Below, in pieces: positions 1-8,625 of a stretch of 64,000 nt of DNA. Each line of letters starts with the position of its first letter. The first letter of the stretch is position 1. Where the stretch lies: NCBI RefSeq assembly GCF_001888165.1, contig NZ_CP015455.1, positions 2,226,001-2,290,000 of the forward strand, read 5' to 3'. Source of the stretch: Syntrophotalea acetylenica. Its GTDB lineage: Bacteria > Desulfobacterota > Desulfuromonadia > Desulfuromonadales > Syntrophotaleaceae. Position numbers and translations under genes: made by a program. The notes beneath the pieces are model-generated. The model ran no database searches, had not been told where the DNA came from, and was given only the letters and a program-made list of their open reading frames with translations.

Positions 1-731
1 AGCACCTGTTCGATCGAGAGCCGGTGTTTGTGCTGACGGCTTCCAGACTTTATCGGGTAAACGTTTCGACCTCCGGCCAGGGCGAGAACCTCCCCGTGAA
101 CCGAGTCGGACGACACGGTTGTCAATCCATCCAATCCTTCCGCAAAATAGACGGAAACCCGCTGACGTTCAGAAATTCCGGCTGCATCCGCACGCAGCTT
201 TTTAAGTGCCTTTCTGAAATAGGTCGCAAGTTTTTTCCCGCGCGCTTCCCGTCCCAGCAATTTTCCCAGATACTCATAGGCCTGCGGATAATCCTCTATC
301 GTATCCAGTTTTACCAGTACATAGGGAATTCCTGATAAATCCAGAACACGCCTGGCCATTGGATTAAGAAATCCGGAAGGAGGGGGCCAGACAATCACCA
401 GATCCGGCCTGGACTCCACAAGAACTTCCGCATTGAAATTTTTTGAGCCTCCCCCGAAACCGCCGATAACCGGCAGGTTTTTAATATCTTTTCCAAGATA
501 TTGCTGCAGTTTCCTGCTTGAAGGCACGTTCAATGCGCCGATGAGGCACGGATCTATGGTGCATACCATGTAGGTAACCGGAGGAGAGGCGGCGACAACC
601 TTATCGATGCGGCCGGGCAGGTCCACGGTCCGTCCGTACATATCGACCGTTTGCGCTGCGTCGGTGCGATTCACCAACAGAAAAACAGCCAGCATCAGCA
701 TCGGCACGATACGTTGCACAAAGCGGCTCAT
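1..731 (-). CDS. Periplasmic substrate-binding protein of a metal-complex or cobalamin ABC importer (partial)
   Basis: The gene runs off the left edge, so only the first 243 codons are visible. The reading begins MSRFVQRIVPMLMLAVFLLV, a Sec signal peptide, and continues with the pattern of class III binding proteins (BtuF/FecB/FepB type): a mature N-terminus with 'DMYGRTVDLPGRIDKVVAASP', then 'SRPDLVIVW' and a repeated alpha/beta layout. Such proteins deliver iron-siderophore, heme or corrinoid to an ABC permease; the permease and ATPase would lie to the left. Its ATG overlaps the stop of the upstream iron-sulfur gene (ATGA at 728-731), so the two are translationally coupled. The ligand cannot be told from the sequence. 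Confidence 0.8.
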   Translation of the reverse strand, partial: MSRFVQRIVPMLMLAVFLLVNRTDAAQTVDMYGRTVDLPGRIDKVVAASPPVTYMVCTIDPCLIGALNVPSSRKLQQYLGKDIKNLPVIGGFGGGSKNFNAEVLVESRPDLVIVWPPPSGFLNPMARRVLDLSGIPYVLVKLDTIEDYPQAYEYLGKLLGREARGKKLATYFRKALKKLRADAAGISERQRVSVYFAEGLDGLTTVSSDSVHGEVLALAGGRNVYPIKSGSRQHKHRLSIEQV

Positions 732-2692
732 GGGATTTCAGCACGATGCAGAATTTCAGCAACATCCAGAATCGCAACCGGCTTTTCCGACGCCTGTTCC
801 ATGGCTGCGGCCCGCAGGATTTCACGACAATAGGGGCAACCGGTTATAATCGCTTCCGCCCCTTCTTCGCAAATCCGGGTCAACAGCCGTTGGCCGGCTT
901 GCCTGGCGGTCTCCGCCGCAACCGTGCCACCACCGGAGCCGCAGCATAAGCTTTTCTGGCGGCTGTGTTTCATCTCGATCAGGGAAAGCCCGGCCACCGA
1001 CTCAAGAAGCGCCCTTGCCGATGTGTACTCCCCGTTATACCGTCCGAGAAAACAGGGATCGTGATAGGCCGCTTTGAGAGCTGAGCTTTTTCCGGGTAGA
1101 AGCATTTTGTCCGCAGCTAACCCGGAGAGATACTGCGCATGGTGCATTATTTTCACATTCGCTCCGAAAACCGGATATTCATTTCCAAGTGTATTGAAGC
1201 AGTGCGGGCAGCAGGTGACGACCGTCGCATTCTTCAGTTTTTCCAGATAGCCGACGTTTAACGCGACATTACGCTGAAAAAGCGGCTCATTGCCAAGCCG
1301 GCGAACAGGGCCGCCGCAACATGCCGGGGGCTCAAGAACCGAAAAATTCACCCCGGCTTTTTTCAACAACTGCTGAACGTTCCGCAGGATTTCACTTTGA
1401 TCTGGATTGCTCTCTTTGCAACCGGGCCACAGATATACGTCAAAACCGGGATGCGGCGCAGTCGGACAGTTGGAAGCATCGGCAAGCGAGGCCAGGTTCC
1501 TGTCAAAGCGGGCGGCTATCATTGCCGGGACGCGGTTCCTTTCATTTTCACCGCGCCGGATCGCCACAATCCCGAAGCCATGTTCCCCGTTCATCGGACA
1601 TCGTTCCTCGCATGACAGACACAAGCTGCAAGACCAGAGAGCCGCCTCATCGATAACCTGGCCGGCAAGCGGACTGGTCCATCTGCCCTTTCGCACCAGG
1701 TTTCGCAGTCTTTTCAGCAGGATCATGGGTGCGAAAGGCATACCCCCCAGAAACACTGGACAGAGTTTTTTGCATCTGCCGCATTCCACGCAGGCATCGG
1801 TCTCAACAAGCTGTTTTCTGGTACAGTCGGCAACGGTCCACGCCCCTCGGCCACTGTCTTCTGAAAACCCTGCCGCCATGCGCATGGTTATGGGAAAACG
1901 GGAGAAAATGCTCAATGGCACAGCCAGCATGTGGAGAAGCTTGCTCCATGGAGCAAGCGCGAGCAGAGAAAAGGACAGCACCACATGACCATGCCAGATA
2001 AACCGGTGCAACCGGAGGGCACCGTGCTGGTCAAGGGGGACGCCCAACAGCAGGGCAAAAGCATGCCCGACCGGTGACCATACTGCCCAGGGATCGGCAG
2101 TGGCGACTATGCGCACGCCCTTCAGTAAAAATCCACTGAGCACCACCATGGCGAGCAGCATGAGAGGGAAAATGTCACGAAGGCCGCTTTCGAGCCGGTC
2201 AGGTCTCACAACATACCGTTTGTATATCGCAAGAGATAGACCGATCAGAACGGCAATACCCGCTAAATCGACAATCAATCCAAAAGCCAGATAAACGGCT
2301 CCGTGAATAAAATTCACGCCAAGGTGCATTTCAATCGCCAGCATGACCGTGCCAGTGAAAAGAAACAGCATTCCGTACACGATGCAACGGTGCATGCCAA
2401 GATACATGCCACCGCGAATCATCCCTTTCTGGCTTGAAACGGCACGCAGCAAGGCGCGCAGTCTTTCACTCACCTGCCCCGCCGCTGTCCCTTTTCTGCC
2501 ACGGAGCCATGCCCGGATCCTCCCGGAGAAACCTGCTGCCAAAGACACAGCGGTAACGAAGGTACAGATGTCAAGAAAGCGGCTGCTGCCGATATTCCAC
2601 AAAACCTGTCGCGAAGCTTCCATCAGGTATGCAACCTTTCCCGTCTTTTCGGCTACAACACGTGTTTTTTCAAAAAGTGCGGGCAGAACCAA
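728..2692 (-). CDS. Membrane iron-sulfur oxidoreductase with ferredoxin and CCG domains
   Basis: 654 residues. The N-terminal 260 residues hold about five hydrophobic segments with scattered histidines, as in NarI/DsrM-type cytochrome b subunits. Two [4Fe-4S] ferredoxin motifs follow (CVECGRCKKLCP near residue 295 and CSLCLSCEERCP near 355), then two CCG cysteine-rich domains (ACCGGP near 455 with CCPHC near 490, and LCCGSGGG near 580 with CPYC near 625), as in HdrD/DsrK-like proteins. Family knowledge: these pass electrons between a membrane quinone pool or haem and a cytosolic acceptor. Its place between a TonB receptor and a binding protein suggests reduction or processing of the imported ligand, which is inference. 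The end overlaps the next gene by 4 bp. Confidence 0.8.
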   Translation of the reverse strand: MVLPALFEKTRVVAEKTGKVAYLMEASRQVLWNIGSSRFLDICTFVTAVSLAAGFSGRIRAWLRGRKGTAAGQVSERLRALLRAVSSQKGMIRGGMYLGMHRCIVYGMLFLFTGTVMLAIEMHLGVNFIHGAVYLAFGLIVDLAGIAVLIGLSLAIYKRYVVRPDRLESGLRDIFPLMLLAMVVLSGFLLKGVRIVATADPWAVWSPVGHAFALLLGVPLDQHGALRLHRFIWHGHVVLSFSLLALAPWSKLLHMLAVPLSIFSRFPITMRMAAGFSEDSGRGAWTVADCTRKQLVETDACVECGRCKKLCPVFLGGMPFAPMILLKRLRNLVRKGRWTSPLAGQVIDEAALWSCSLCLSCEERCPMNGEHGFGIVAIRRGENERNRVPAMIAARFDRNLASLADASNCPTAPHPGFDVYLWPGCKESNPDQSEILRNVQQLLKKAGVNFSVLEPPACCGGPVRRLGNEPLFQRNVALNVGYLEKLKNATVVTCCPHCFNTLGNEYPVFGANVKIMHHAQYLSGLAADKMLLPGKSSALKAAYHDPCFLGRYNGEYTSARALLESVAGLSLIEMKHSRQKSLCCGSGGGTVAAETARQAGQRLLTRICEEGAEAIITGCPYCREILRAAAMEQASEKPVAILDVAEILHRAEIP

Positions 2693-2704
2693 CCCGCCAT
2701 AAAA

Positions 2705-3442
2705 TTAAAATTTCATGTAGATTTTTCTGTCGCATGCCTTCCAGGTTATCCCCGGCAGCCCTTCTGCCGGGACCACCAGGAGAACAGGCTTATTGTCCAA
2801 AAGCACCGGTTTTACCCATTCGCCAACAAAAACAGGTTCTTCATCCCGCAGCTTCTTTCCTTCCATGGTCTGGACGACATCGATTCCGGAGCGGCGAATT
2901 TCCCTCGCCACCGCAATCCCGTTGTTTGCCGGGATCCGGAACCGCCCCATGAATATGCCGTCATTCCCCGTATAACGAAGCCCTGCTCCGGCAAGTGCAC
3001 CAATGACCCCCTGACCGGTGCCGCCGTGCTCGGAAAGATGTACACCTTGGGTGGCGGCCGTCGCATAAGCCTCGTCCTTGGTAATAACCGCCGTTTTTGC
3101 CCTGCGACCGAACGCCACAAGCGATTGCGGATTGCTCAACCGCTCCGGAACCATAATGCAGAGCCCGGGATCCGCCCCCGATACACTTTCCGCAGCCAGG
3201 GTGGAGCAGCAGTAACATGTTACCGCTTCCAGGTCCCCCTCGGGAATGTTCGCGGGAAAGCACATTGAACTGTTATGTGATGTATAGGGAATATCAGGAT
3301 GAAGGAGCAGTTGATGTCGGGTCACCGCTCCGCAGTTACCCCATCCACGGGACATGATTCCCCTGGCCAGAAGTTCGGCAATTTCTCCGGTTCCACGGCT
3401 GTGAATGTTGTCCGTATCGTCGATTGAAATGAAAATTTCCAT
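2705..3442 (-). CDS. TiaS-like (tRNA-Ile2 agmatinylcytidine synthase N-terminal) domain protein
   Basis: 245 residues. The protein opens MEIFISIDDTDNIHSRGTGE, which is the signature opening of the TiaS family ('DDTD..rGTg'), with a conserved 'HNSS' segment and a glycine-rich 'GGTGQGVIGALAG' region. Archaeal TiaS modifies tRNA-Ile2; stand-alone bacterial copies are shorter and their role is not known. An open frame extends to 3598, but I place the start at 3442 because GGGAGC lies just upstream of this ATG and the extra 52 residues are unlike the family. It sits 12 bp before the iron-sulfur gene, so it likely shares that operon. Confidence 0.65.
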   Translation of the reverse strand: MEIFISIDDTDNIHSRGTGEIAELLARGIMSRGWGNCGAVTRHQLLLHPDIPYTSHNSSMCFPANIPEGDLEAVTCYCCSTLAAESVSGADPGLCIMVPERLSNPQSLVAFGRRAKTAVITKDEAYATAATQGVHLSEHGGTGQGVIGALAGAGLRYTGNDGIFMGRFRIPANNGIAVAREIRRSGIDVVQTMEGKKLRDEEPVFVGEWVKPVLLDNKPVLLVVPAEGLPGITWKACDRKIYMKF

Positions 3443-3594
3443 GTTTGCTCCCGGCCTCGGCGCGTATCTGGATCCCCTGGTCGTCAAAACCAACATCCGG
3501 GCAGGACCCCGGCGGTGACTTTTTACCTGGCAATCTCGAGCCATCGAACAGATATTTTGGCCTGTCCCTGTTTCGGACAAGCCTTTCCGACCCA

Positions 3595-5529
3595 TCAAAA
3601 TTTCCAGGTCACCCCGCCGTACATAAAACGGCCAGAGCGGGGCAGAGCATAACTTTGCTCATAGTCGGCATCAAACAGATTGTTGATGCCGAAATAAAGA
3701 TCAAGAGCCCCGCCTGCCGCCTTTTTGTTAATACGAAAATCACACACCAGATACTCCGGCATGCGTTTTTTATTGTCATTGCTATCGTAGGTGTAGGCCT
3801 CGGCCACGTACAGAGCGCTGCCATAAATGCTCATCTGCCAGGGCAGCTGGTAGGTCGCTTCGAGAGTCGTTTTATGCTTTGGATTGTACTGAATCTCATC
3901 CCGCCGGGTGTCGGACGACTTGTCCTCGGTATCGAGATAGGTGTAGCCGGCCCGCAGCAGCAGTTTGTCGAAATAACGGTTTTCGACCAGCACCTCAATC
4001 CCCTTGAATTCGTATTCCTCAAAGTTCCTGCGGATTTTGGTCGCGTCGTCCTTGGCGATGAAATCCTCCACGTCGATATAAAACCCGGTCACCGAAAACA
4101 TGGTTTCGGCCGGCAGGTTCTGTTCGACCCCGGTCTCGTAGTGCCAGGTCACCTCGCCGCCCAGATCGGCATTGCCCTCGTCGCCATACAGGTCACGCAG
4201 AGTCGGGAACCTTACCTTGCGGGCATGAGACGCCTTCAGGCGGGTGCCCGGCAGCAGATCATAATACAGGCCGACCAGATAGGAATAATCCTCCTCGTCC
4301 TTCTCGTCACGGTCCTGCCAGTGATAGCCGAAACCAAACACCGTGCCCAAATCCTGCAAGGGTCTGGCCTCGAATTCGAAATCCGCCGAGTAGAGCTGGA
4401 AATCCTCGTTTTCGCTGGTGTCAGCGACTTTTTCCTGCGCCTGCCAATCATCGTTTTCCGCCATCAGGGCTAAAGTGGCCTTGCCGAAATGCTGCAGGTC
4501 GCAGGCGAGCTGCAGATTGACTCCGGAGATTTCCACCTTTGAGTCAAGTTTGCTTTTAAGTTTACTGAGGGTTGCGTCGGTGTAGGTCTTCTCCACCATG
4601 TCCAGCGCATTGAAAAACGCCCAGCTCTTGACACTGATCGGCCCGGAAAAATCATGGTCCAGCGCCAGCTGGACGTTGAACTCTTCCAGATCGTCTTCCC
4701 GCTCGTACTTGGGATTGCTGGCAAAGGGGTCGTCTTTTTTGGTCAGGATGGTGTACGGCTTGCCCCGGTCGCCGGACAGATAACTGAAAGTCGCGCCGAT
4801 ACTGGTGACATCGTTCGGGGTAACGCCGACATTGACAAAGACATTATCCCGCCTCCGATCGCTGTTTTCCCGCTCGTCCCCGTCTTCGAGCCTGGCCGGC
4901 GAAAAGTGATCGGAAAGCTCGTAACAATCCTGCTCGTAATGGCTGCCACTGACGAAAACATTGTACTTGTCCGCCCCATAGGAGCCGGTACCGCGTAGCA
5001 GATGCGTATCCCACGATGCCAGTTCACCGTTCAGGGAGCCACGCACGCCCTTGCTGCCTTTTTTGGTGATGATGTTGATGACCCCGGCGTTGCCGCCGGA
5101 ACCGTAGAGGGTCGAAGTGGCGCCGGTGGTCACCACGATTTCGGCGATATTCTCCACCGAGATCAACGCCGGGTCGAACTGACCGTCATAGGTGCTGTTG
5201 AAAGGGGTACCATTGAGCAGCAGCTTGATATGCCGCGTGCGGAAACCGCGCATGTCGATACGCGGGGCACCGTCACCACCCACCCGGACGTCTACCCCGG
5301 GCAACAGGTTCAAGGCATCGTCAAGAGAGCGCACGCCGCGCTGTTCCATCTCTTCAGCCGTCACCCTGCGCGTCACGCCCACCGCTTCGACTATCGGGGT
5401 GCCCCCTGAAACCACCACCTCGCCAAGACGGTACAATTCATCATCGGCGGCCGCCCACAACCGCGCCGCAGCGCCGAACACCAGCATTCCGGCCAGCGAT
5501 ACAGCCAGAACCTCTCTTGACCTGAGCAT
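3595..5529 (-). CDS. TonB-dependent outer-membrane receptor
   Basis: 644 residues from the chosen start. A Sec signal peptide (MLRSREVLAVSLAGMLVFGA, cleaved near AWAA/ARLWAA) is followed by a TonB-box-like 'GEVVVSGG', a plug domain ('DDALNLLPGVDVRVGGDGAP', 'DMRGFRTRHIKLLLNGTPF', 'TSTLYGSGGNAGVINIITKK') and a 22-strand-type barrel ending in 'GRFMYGGVTWKF' with the terminal aromatic residue. It imports a scarce ligand using TonB energy; by context this is the outer-membrane half of the system whose binding protein is at 1-731. An ATG at 5559 is also open, but GGAGGG nine bases before 5529 favours the shorter form. BtuB/CirA-like; ligand unknown. Confidence 0.88.
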   Translation of the reverse strand: MLRSREVLAVSLAGMLVFGAAARLWAAADDELYRLGEVVVSGGTPIVEAVGVTRRVTAEEMEQRGVRSLDDALNLLPGVDVRVGGDGAPRIDMRGFRTRHIKLLLNGTPFNSTYDGQFDPALISVENIAEIVVTTGATSTLYGSGGNAGVINIITKKGSKGVRGSLNGELASWDTHLLRGTGSYGADKYNVFVSGSHYEQDCYELSDHFSPARLEDGDERENSDRRRDNVFVNVGVTPNDVTSIGATFSYLSGDRGKPYTILTKKDDPFASNPKYEREDDLEEFNVQLALDHDFSGPISVKSWAFFNALDMVEKTYTDATLSKLKSKLDSKVEISGVNLQLACDLQHFGKATLALMAENDDWQAQEKVADTSENEDFQLYSADFEFEARPLQDLGTVFGFGYHWQDRDEKDEEDYSYLVGLYYDLLPGTRLKASHARKVRFPTLRDLYGDEGNADLGGEVTWHYETGVEQNLPAETMFSVTGFYIDVEDFIAKDDATKIRRNFEEYEFKGIEVLVENRYFDKLLLRAGYTYLDTEDKSSDTRRDEIQYNPKHKTTLEATYQLPWQMSIYGSALYVAEAYTYDSNDNKKRMPEYLVCDFRINKKAAGGALDLYFGINNLFDADYEQSYALPRSGRFMYGGVTWKF

Positions 5530-5643
5530 GCTTGACACCCTCCATCTCATACTGATCATGAAAAATTTAAAAATAACAAAGGTTCACTCACCAACAACCA
5601 CCAAGAGAACCAAACCCCTGCACGGTGGTGCAACTGCCTGCAC

Positions 5644-5706
5644 CGCACAAACAAACCTGTGGATTGACGCCGCCACGGCAGAAAAGGGCCGTTTCCGGAT
5701 GGATAC
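5644..5706. repeat. 63-bp direct repeat, copy 1
   Basis: Shares about 90 percent of positions with 5791-5853, including an invariant core GGATTGACGCCGCCACGGC and GGGCCGTTTCCGGATGGATA. Each copy is preceded by a short hairpin (GGTGCA...TGCACC here). The function is unknown. Confidence 0.85.
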
Positions 5707-5740
5707 AGCGTAGTTTTCATATGGGAAACGAGCAATTTTT
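5695..5740 (-). repeat. Dispersed intergenic repeat, copy at the TonB receptor
   Basis: Read on the minus strand, this 46-bp stretch (core CTCGTTTCCCATATGAAAAC then TACGCTGTATCCATCCGG) matches 28620-28664 read on the plus strand, with only a few mismatches. The two loci are unrelated in function, so this is a genome-dispersed element rather than a local duplication. Confidence 0.75.
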
Positions 5741-5790
5741 CGTTGTGGCAAGGAAATCAAGGGTTTGCGCGGTGGCGTACATCGGTACGC

Positions 5791-5853
5791 CGCACAAGCA
5801 AGCCTGCGGATTGACGCCGCCACGGCGGAAAAGGGCCGTTTCCGGATGGATAC
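5791..5853. repeat. 63-bp direct repeat, copy 2
   Basis: Second copy, 147 bp from the first. It is preceded by a hairpin GGCGTAC-ATCG-GTACGCC whose stem sequence differs from that of copy 1 while the pairing is kept, which hints at selection for structure. Confidence 0.85.
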
Positions 5854-6090
5854 TATCTATGTGCCGATGGATATCGGGACGAATAAGTTCCCTATAAAAG
5901 CGACATGATCATGCCATCACTACATTTTTCTGTCAAAGAAAAACTCAGGCTGTGCCTTTGGGGGTATCTGTTTCGGGAAAGGGATCGTTGGCGGGTTTTG
6001 CGGAGGGGCGGATCGATTGTTATGCGGAGCTGACGCGGCGGTTTCGCGATTAGCCGGCCTGCTGCCGGCCGGCTCCGCGACGGCATCAAA

Positions 6091-8139
6091 TCAGTGCTTG
6101 TTTGGTGGCACGATGGCATATTTATCCATCTTGCGGTACATGGTCGCCCGGCTGATGCCAATCTCCCGTACCGCCCTGGTAATCTGCCATTTATGCTTTT
6201 GCAGCGACTGCATAATCACCTGGCGTTCAGCCTGTTCCATGGCATTCAAGCCGGCAATGGCTTCGTCCGCCAAAAAAGCGGTATCGTCCTCCGGCGGCGC
6301 TTCAGGCAAACAGCGGCGGTCCTTTTCAAGGCACCGCATCTGCGCAACCTCGCCGGAGTGCCGGGAACCGGTGATATCGGCGGGAAGATCGCCACAGGTA
6401 ATCACCCTTTTATCGCACATCGCCAGGGCATAGCGCAGGACATTGCATAACTGGCGAATGTTTCCGGGCCAGGGATGCGCCTCCATGATCCGCATGGCCT
6501 CGTCTTCAACGAGCGCCGGAGCGCCACCCGTTCCTGCCTCGATCGCCAGCACGTCGCGGATCAGGCTGGCAAGATCGGAGCGCTGACGCAGGGGCGGCAA
6601 TTCAAAGGACACTCCATTGAGGCGGTAAAACAGATCCTCGCGAAACGCGCCAAGGCCTACCAGGTCCGCAACATTGTGATGGGTTGCACATATCACATGC
6701 AAATCGACGGGAATCGGGGTCTCCCCGCCGAGGGGCGTGACCTCCCTTTCCGCCAGAACCCTCAACAACCGTGTTTGCAGGCTCGCCGGCATGTCGCCGA
6801 TTTCATCGAGAAACAGGGTGCCACCATCCGATTGCAGAATCTTGCCGCGCATCCCCTTGCTGCGCGCCCCGGTGAAGGCGCCTTCTTTGTAGCCAAACAG
6901 TTCGCTTTCAATCAGTGATTCGGGAATCGCGGCACAGTTGACCGCAACAAAGGGTTTATCGGAGCGCCGACTGGCATGATGGATGGCCCGGGCAAAGACT
7001 TCCTTCCCGGTACCTGTTTCCCCCTGGAGAAGAATCGAAATAGGCTTGTTCATGACACGTTTGATACGCTCGACACAGGCCCTGAGTTTGGGGTCCTCCC
7101 CGGTGAGATAATCAAGGGACAAAGGCGTCCCCGCCATCGGCACACGCCTGCCGCGGGAAGCGGACGCCACGATCGAACCTGCCGACGACACGGCAGCAGC
7201 CCGGGGAAACCGCAGAGAGGCGAACATCCGCAGCCCTGATTTCTGCAAGCGGACGGGCAGCACCATGCTGGAGCGGGAGAACATTTCCAGCAGTTTCCTG
7301 AAATCGACATCCAGCGTCTCGCCGATCGGCCTGCCGAGCAGGCTGCCGCCGCCGATCTCACCCGCCAGCCTGCAGTGAGCCACACGATCCGCCGCCACAA
7401 TCCTGCCGGCGCCATCCATGGCCAGGAAGCACTCACTCGACACTTCCGCAAGCTCCCTCTCGACACTGAGCCGTAAAATCCACCGATCTTCGCACTGACT
7501 GAGAAAGAAGGCGCATTCGACCATGCGCGCGGCCTGTATAACCAACTGCAGCGCAAGGTGCTGACTGTCTTTGAATGCGGGGGAAACAAAGCTGGAAACA
7601 GCTATCCCGCCCATGGTTTTATGGCCCGGACCGATGACGGGAGCACAGGAGCATGTCAGATCGGCGTGTTTGGCACGGAAGTGTTCGCCATTGTACACCG
7701 TCAGGGGGACCTGCTCGACAAGTGCGGTGCCAATCCCGCAGGTACCTTCCCGGCTCTCATTCCAGACAGATCCCAGACAAAGACCGGCAGCCTTCCACTG
7801 CCGCGACAATCGCTCGTCGCCCAGCCAGTCGACGGTTATGCCGTTGGCGTCGCACAGCATGGTGCAATAGCCGAGCGCGGCAACCTGCCGGTGCAGATAC
7901 TGAACCGCCTTTTGGGCAATACGCAAAAAGCGTTCGATCGGCCCGGAATACTCCCGCAACTCGGCACCCATCAGCACCCGAACCGGATCGGGCTCACCCG
8001 GGTTGATTCGGTAATGTCGCAGGCAGCGATCCCAGGACGCTGCAATTATCGGATTGACCTCTGCCTCACCCTCGCTCGCCTTTCCGATTGACCAGCAACG
8101 TATTTTATGGACATGGTTGAGGATTTCGCGCTCATGCAT
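6091..8139 (-). CDS. AcoR-like sigma-54-dependent transcriptional activator
   Basis: 682 residues. An N-terminal sensory half resembles AcoR/DhaR: a conserved 'ASWDRCLRHYRINPGEPDPVR' lead, then a GAF-like region ('GYCTMLCDANGITVDW', 'EGTCGIGTALVEQVP', 'HADLTCSCAPVIGP'). The central AAA+ domain has Walker A GETGTGKE, the sigma-54 contact loop GAFTGA, and Walker B LFLDEIGDMP. A Fis-type helix-turn-helix closes the protein ('WQITRAVREIGISRATMYRK'). The family activates genes for acetoin, glycerol or diol catabolism. It lies just downstream of the glycyl-radical operon, the obvious candidate target. The open frame extends to 8274, but AAGG before ATG 8139 and the family alignment favour the shorter start. 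Confidence 0.88.
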   Translation of the reverse strand: MHEREILNHVHKIRCWSIGKASEGEAEVNPIIAASWDRCLRHYRINPGEPDPVRVLMGAELREYSGPIERFLRIAQKAVQYLHRQVAALGYCTMLCDANGITVDWLGDERLSRQWKAAGLCLGSVWNESREGTCGIGTALVEQVPLTVYNGEHFRAKHADLTCSCAPVIGPGHKTMGGIAVSSFVSPAFKDSQHLALQLVIQAARMVECAFFLSQCEDRWILRLSVERELAEVSSECFLAMDGAGRIVAADRVAHCRLAGEIGGGSLLGRPIGETLDVDFRKLLEMFSRSSMVLPVRLQKSGLRMFASLRFPRAAAVSSAGSIVASASRGRRVPMAGTPLSLDYLTGEDPKLRACVERIKRVMNKPISILLQGETGTGKEVFARAIHHASRRSDKPFVAVNCAAIPESLIESELFGYKEGAFTGARSKGMRGKILQSDGGTLFLDEIGDMPASLQTRLLRVLAEREVTPLGGETPIPVDLHVICATHHNVADLVGLGAFREDLFYRLNGVSFELPPLRQRSDLASLIRDVLAIEAGTGGAPALVEDEAMRIMEAHPWPGNIRQLCNVLRYALAMCDKRVITCGDLPADITGSRHSGEVAQMRCLEKDRRCLPEAPPEDDTAFLADEAIAGLNAMEQAERQVIMQSLQKHKWQITRAVREIGISRATMYRKMDKYAIVPPNKH

Positions 8140-8560
8140 GAATTCAACCTTGAGAATAGAGAGAATTTTCCTTGTGCGCCTGTTGTTCCTCCCTGTTCTT
8201 CCGAAGCCGGCGGTCACAAACTCCGGGTTGTTTTGAATTTTACATAGGGCTCCCGCAAGCAACAGGGATTTCAATCCATTCTGGCACGATCCGCCATAAA
8301 GATTACCACCAGACTACCATCAAAAAACCATTACACAATAAGGACGAGATGTTGAAGTCAAAAAAGTGGAACACTTCGATCCGACATAACGCGGCCTTTT
8401 GCCGGACTTCAGGGACATGGCCCATGAATAGAAACCAGGCCAGGACTCTCGCCCAATCACGGCATCCGGAACTTTGCGTTTGGATGGCCGGTTGCGGGAT
8501 TGTTTGTGGGATTTTAACAACATGCGCCTTTTTGCCGCATGCTCCTGCCATGCCGTGGAT
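8140..8560. other. Intergenic region between the activator and the activase operon
   Basis: About 420 bp with no credible coding sequence on either strand; the short open frames here overlap one another and have no ribosome-binding sites. It should hold the promoter of the activator (minus strand). A TGGCACGATCCGCC string near 8282 resembles a sigma-54 element but has the wrong spacing. Confidence 0.5.
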
Positions 8561-8597
8561 AGAAAACGGGCGAAGGATGCCGACGCACCCTCCGCCC
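8561..8597 (-). terminator. Intrinsic terminator of the glycyl-radical operon
   Basis: On the minus strand, GGGCGGAGG pairs with CCTTCGCCC (one mismatch) and is followed by GTTTTCT. It lies 29 bp past the stop codon of the activase. Confidence 0.65.
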
Positions 8598-8625
8598 TTG
8601 GAATTTTCAGGATCGGAAATGATGC

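Larger units (their letters stand above)
5530..6090. other. Intergenic region with repeats, no convincing gene
   Basis: This stretch separates the TonB receptor and the AcoR-like activator, both on the minus strand. It holds two copies of a 63-bp repeat and one copy of a dispersed element described separately. An AT-rich tract at 5555-5580 directly before the receptor could hold its promoter, but no clean -35/-10 pair stands out. I looked for a cobalamin riboswitch (B12 box) and a Fur-type palindrome and found neither. Confidence 0.6.

Noticed and set aside
5530-6090. Cobalamin riboswitch before the TonB receptor
   Set aside because: No B12 box or conserved core is found on the minus strand; the structured repeats do not fit the class.
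8270-8300. Sigma-54 promoter near TGGCACGATCCGCC
   Set aside because: The distance between GG and GC is two bases too short.
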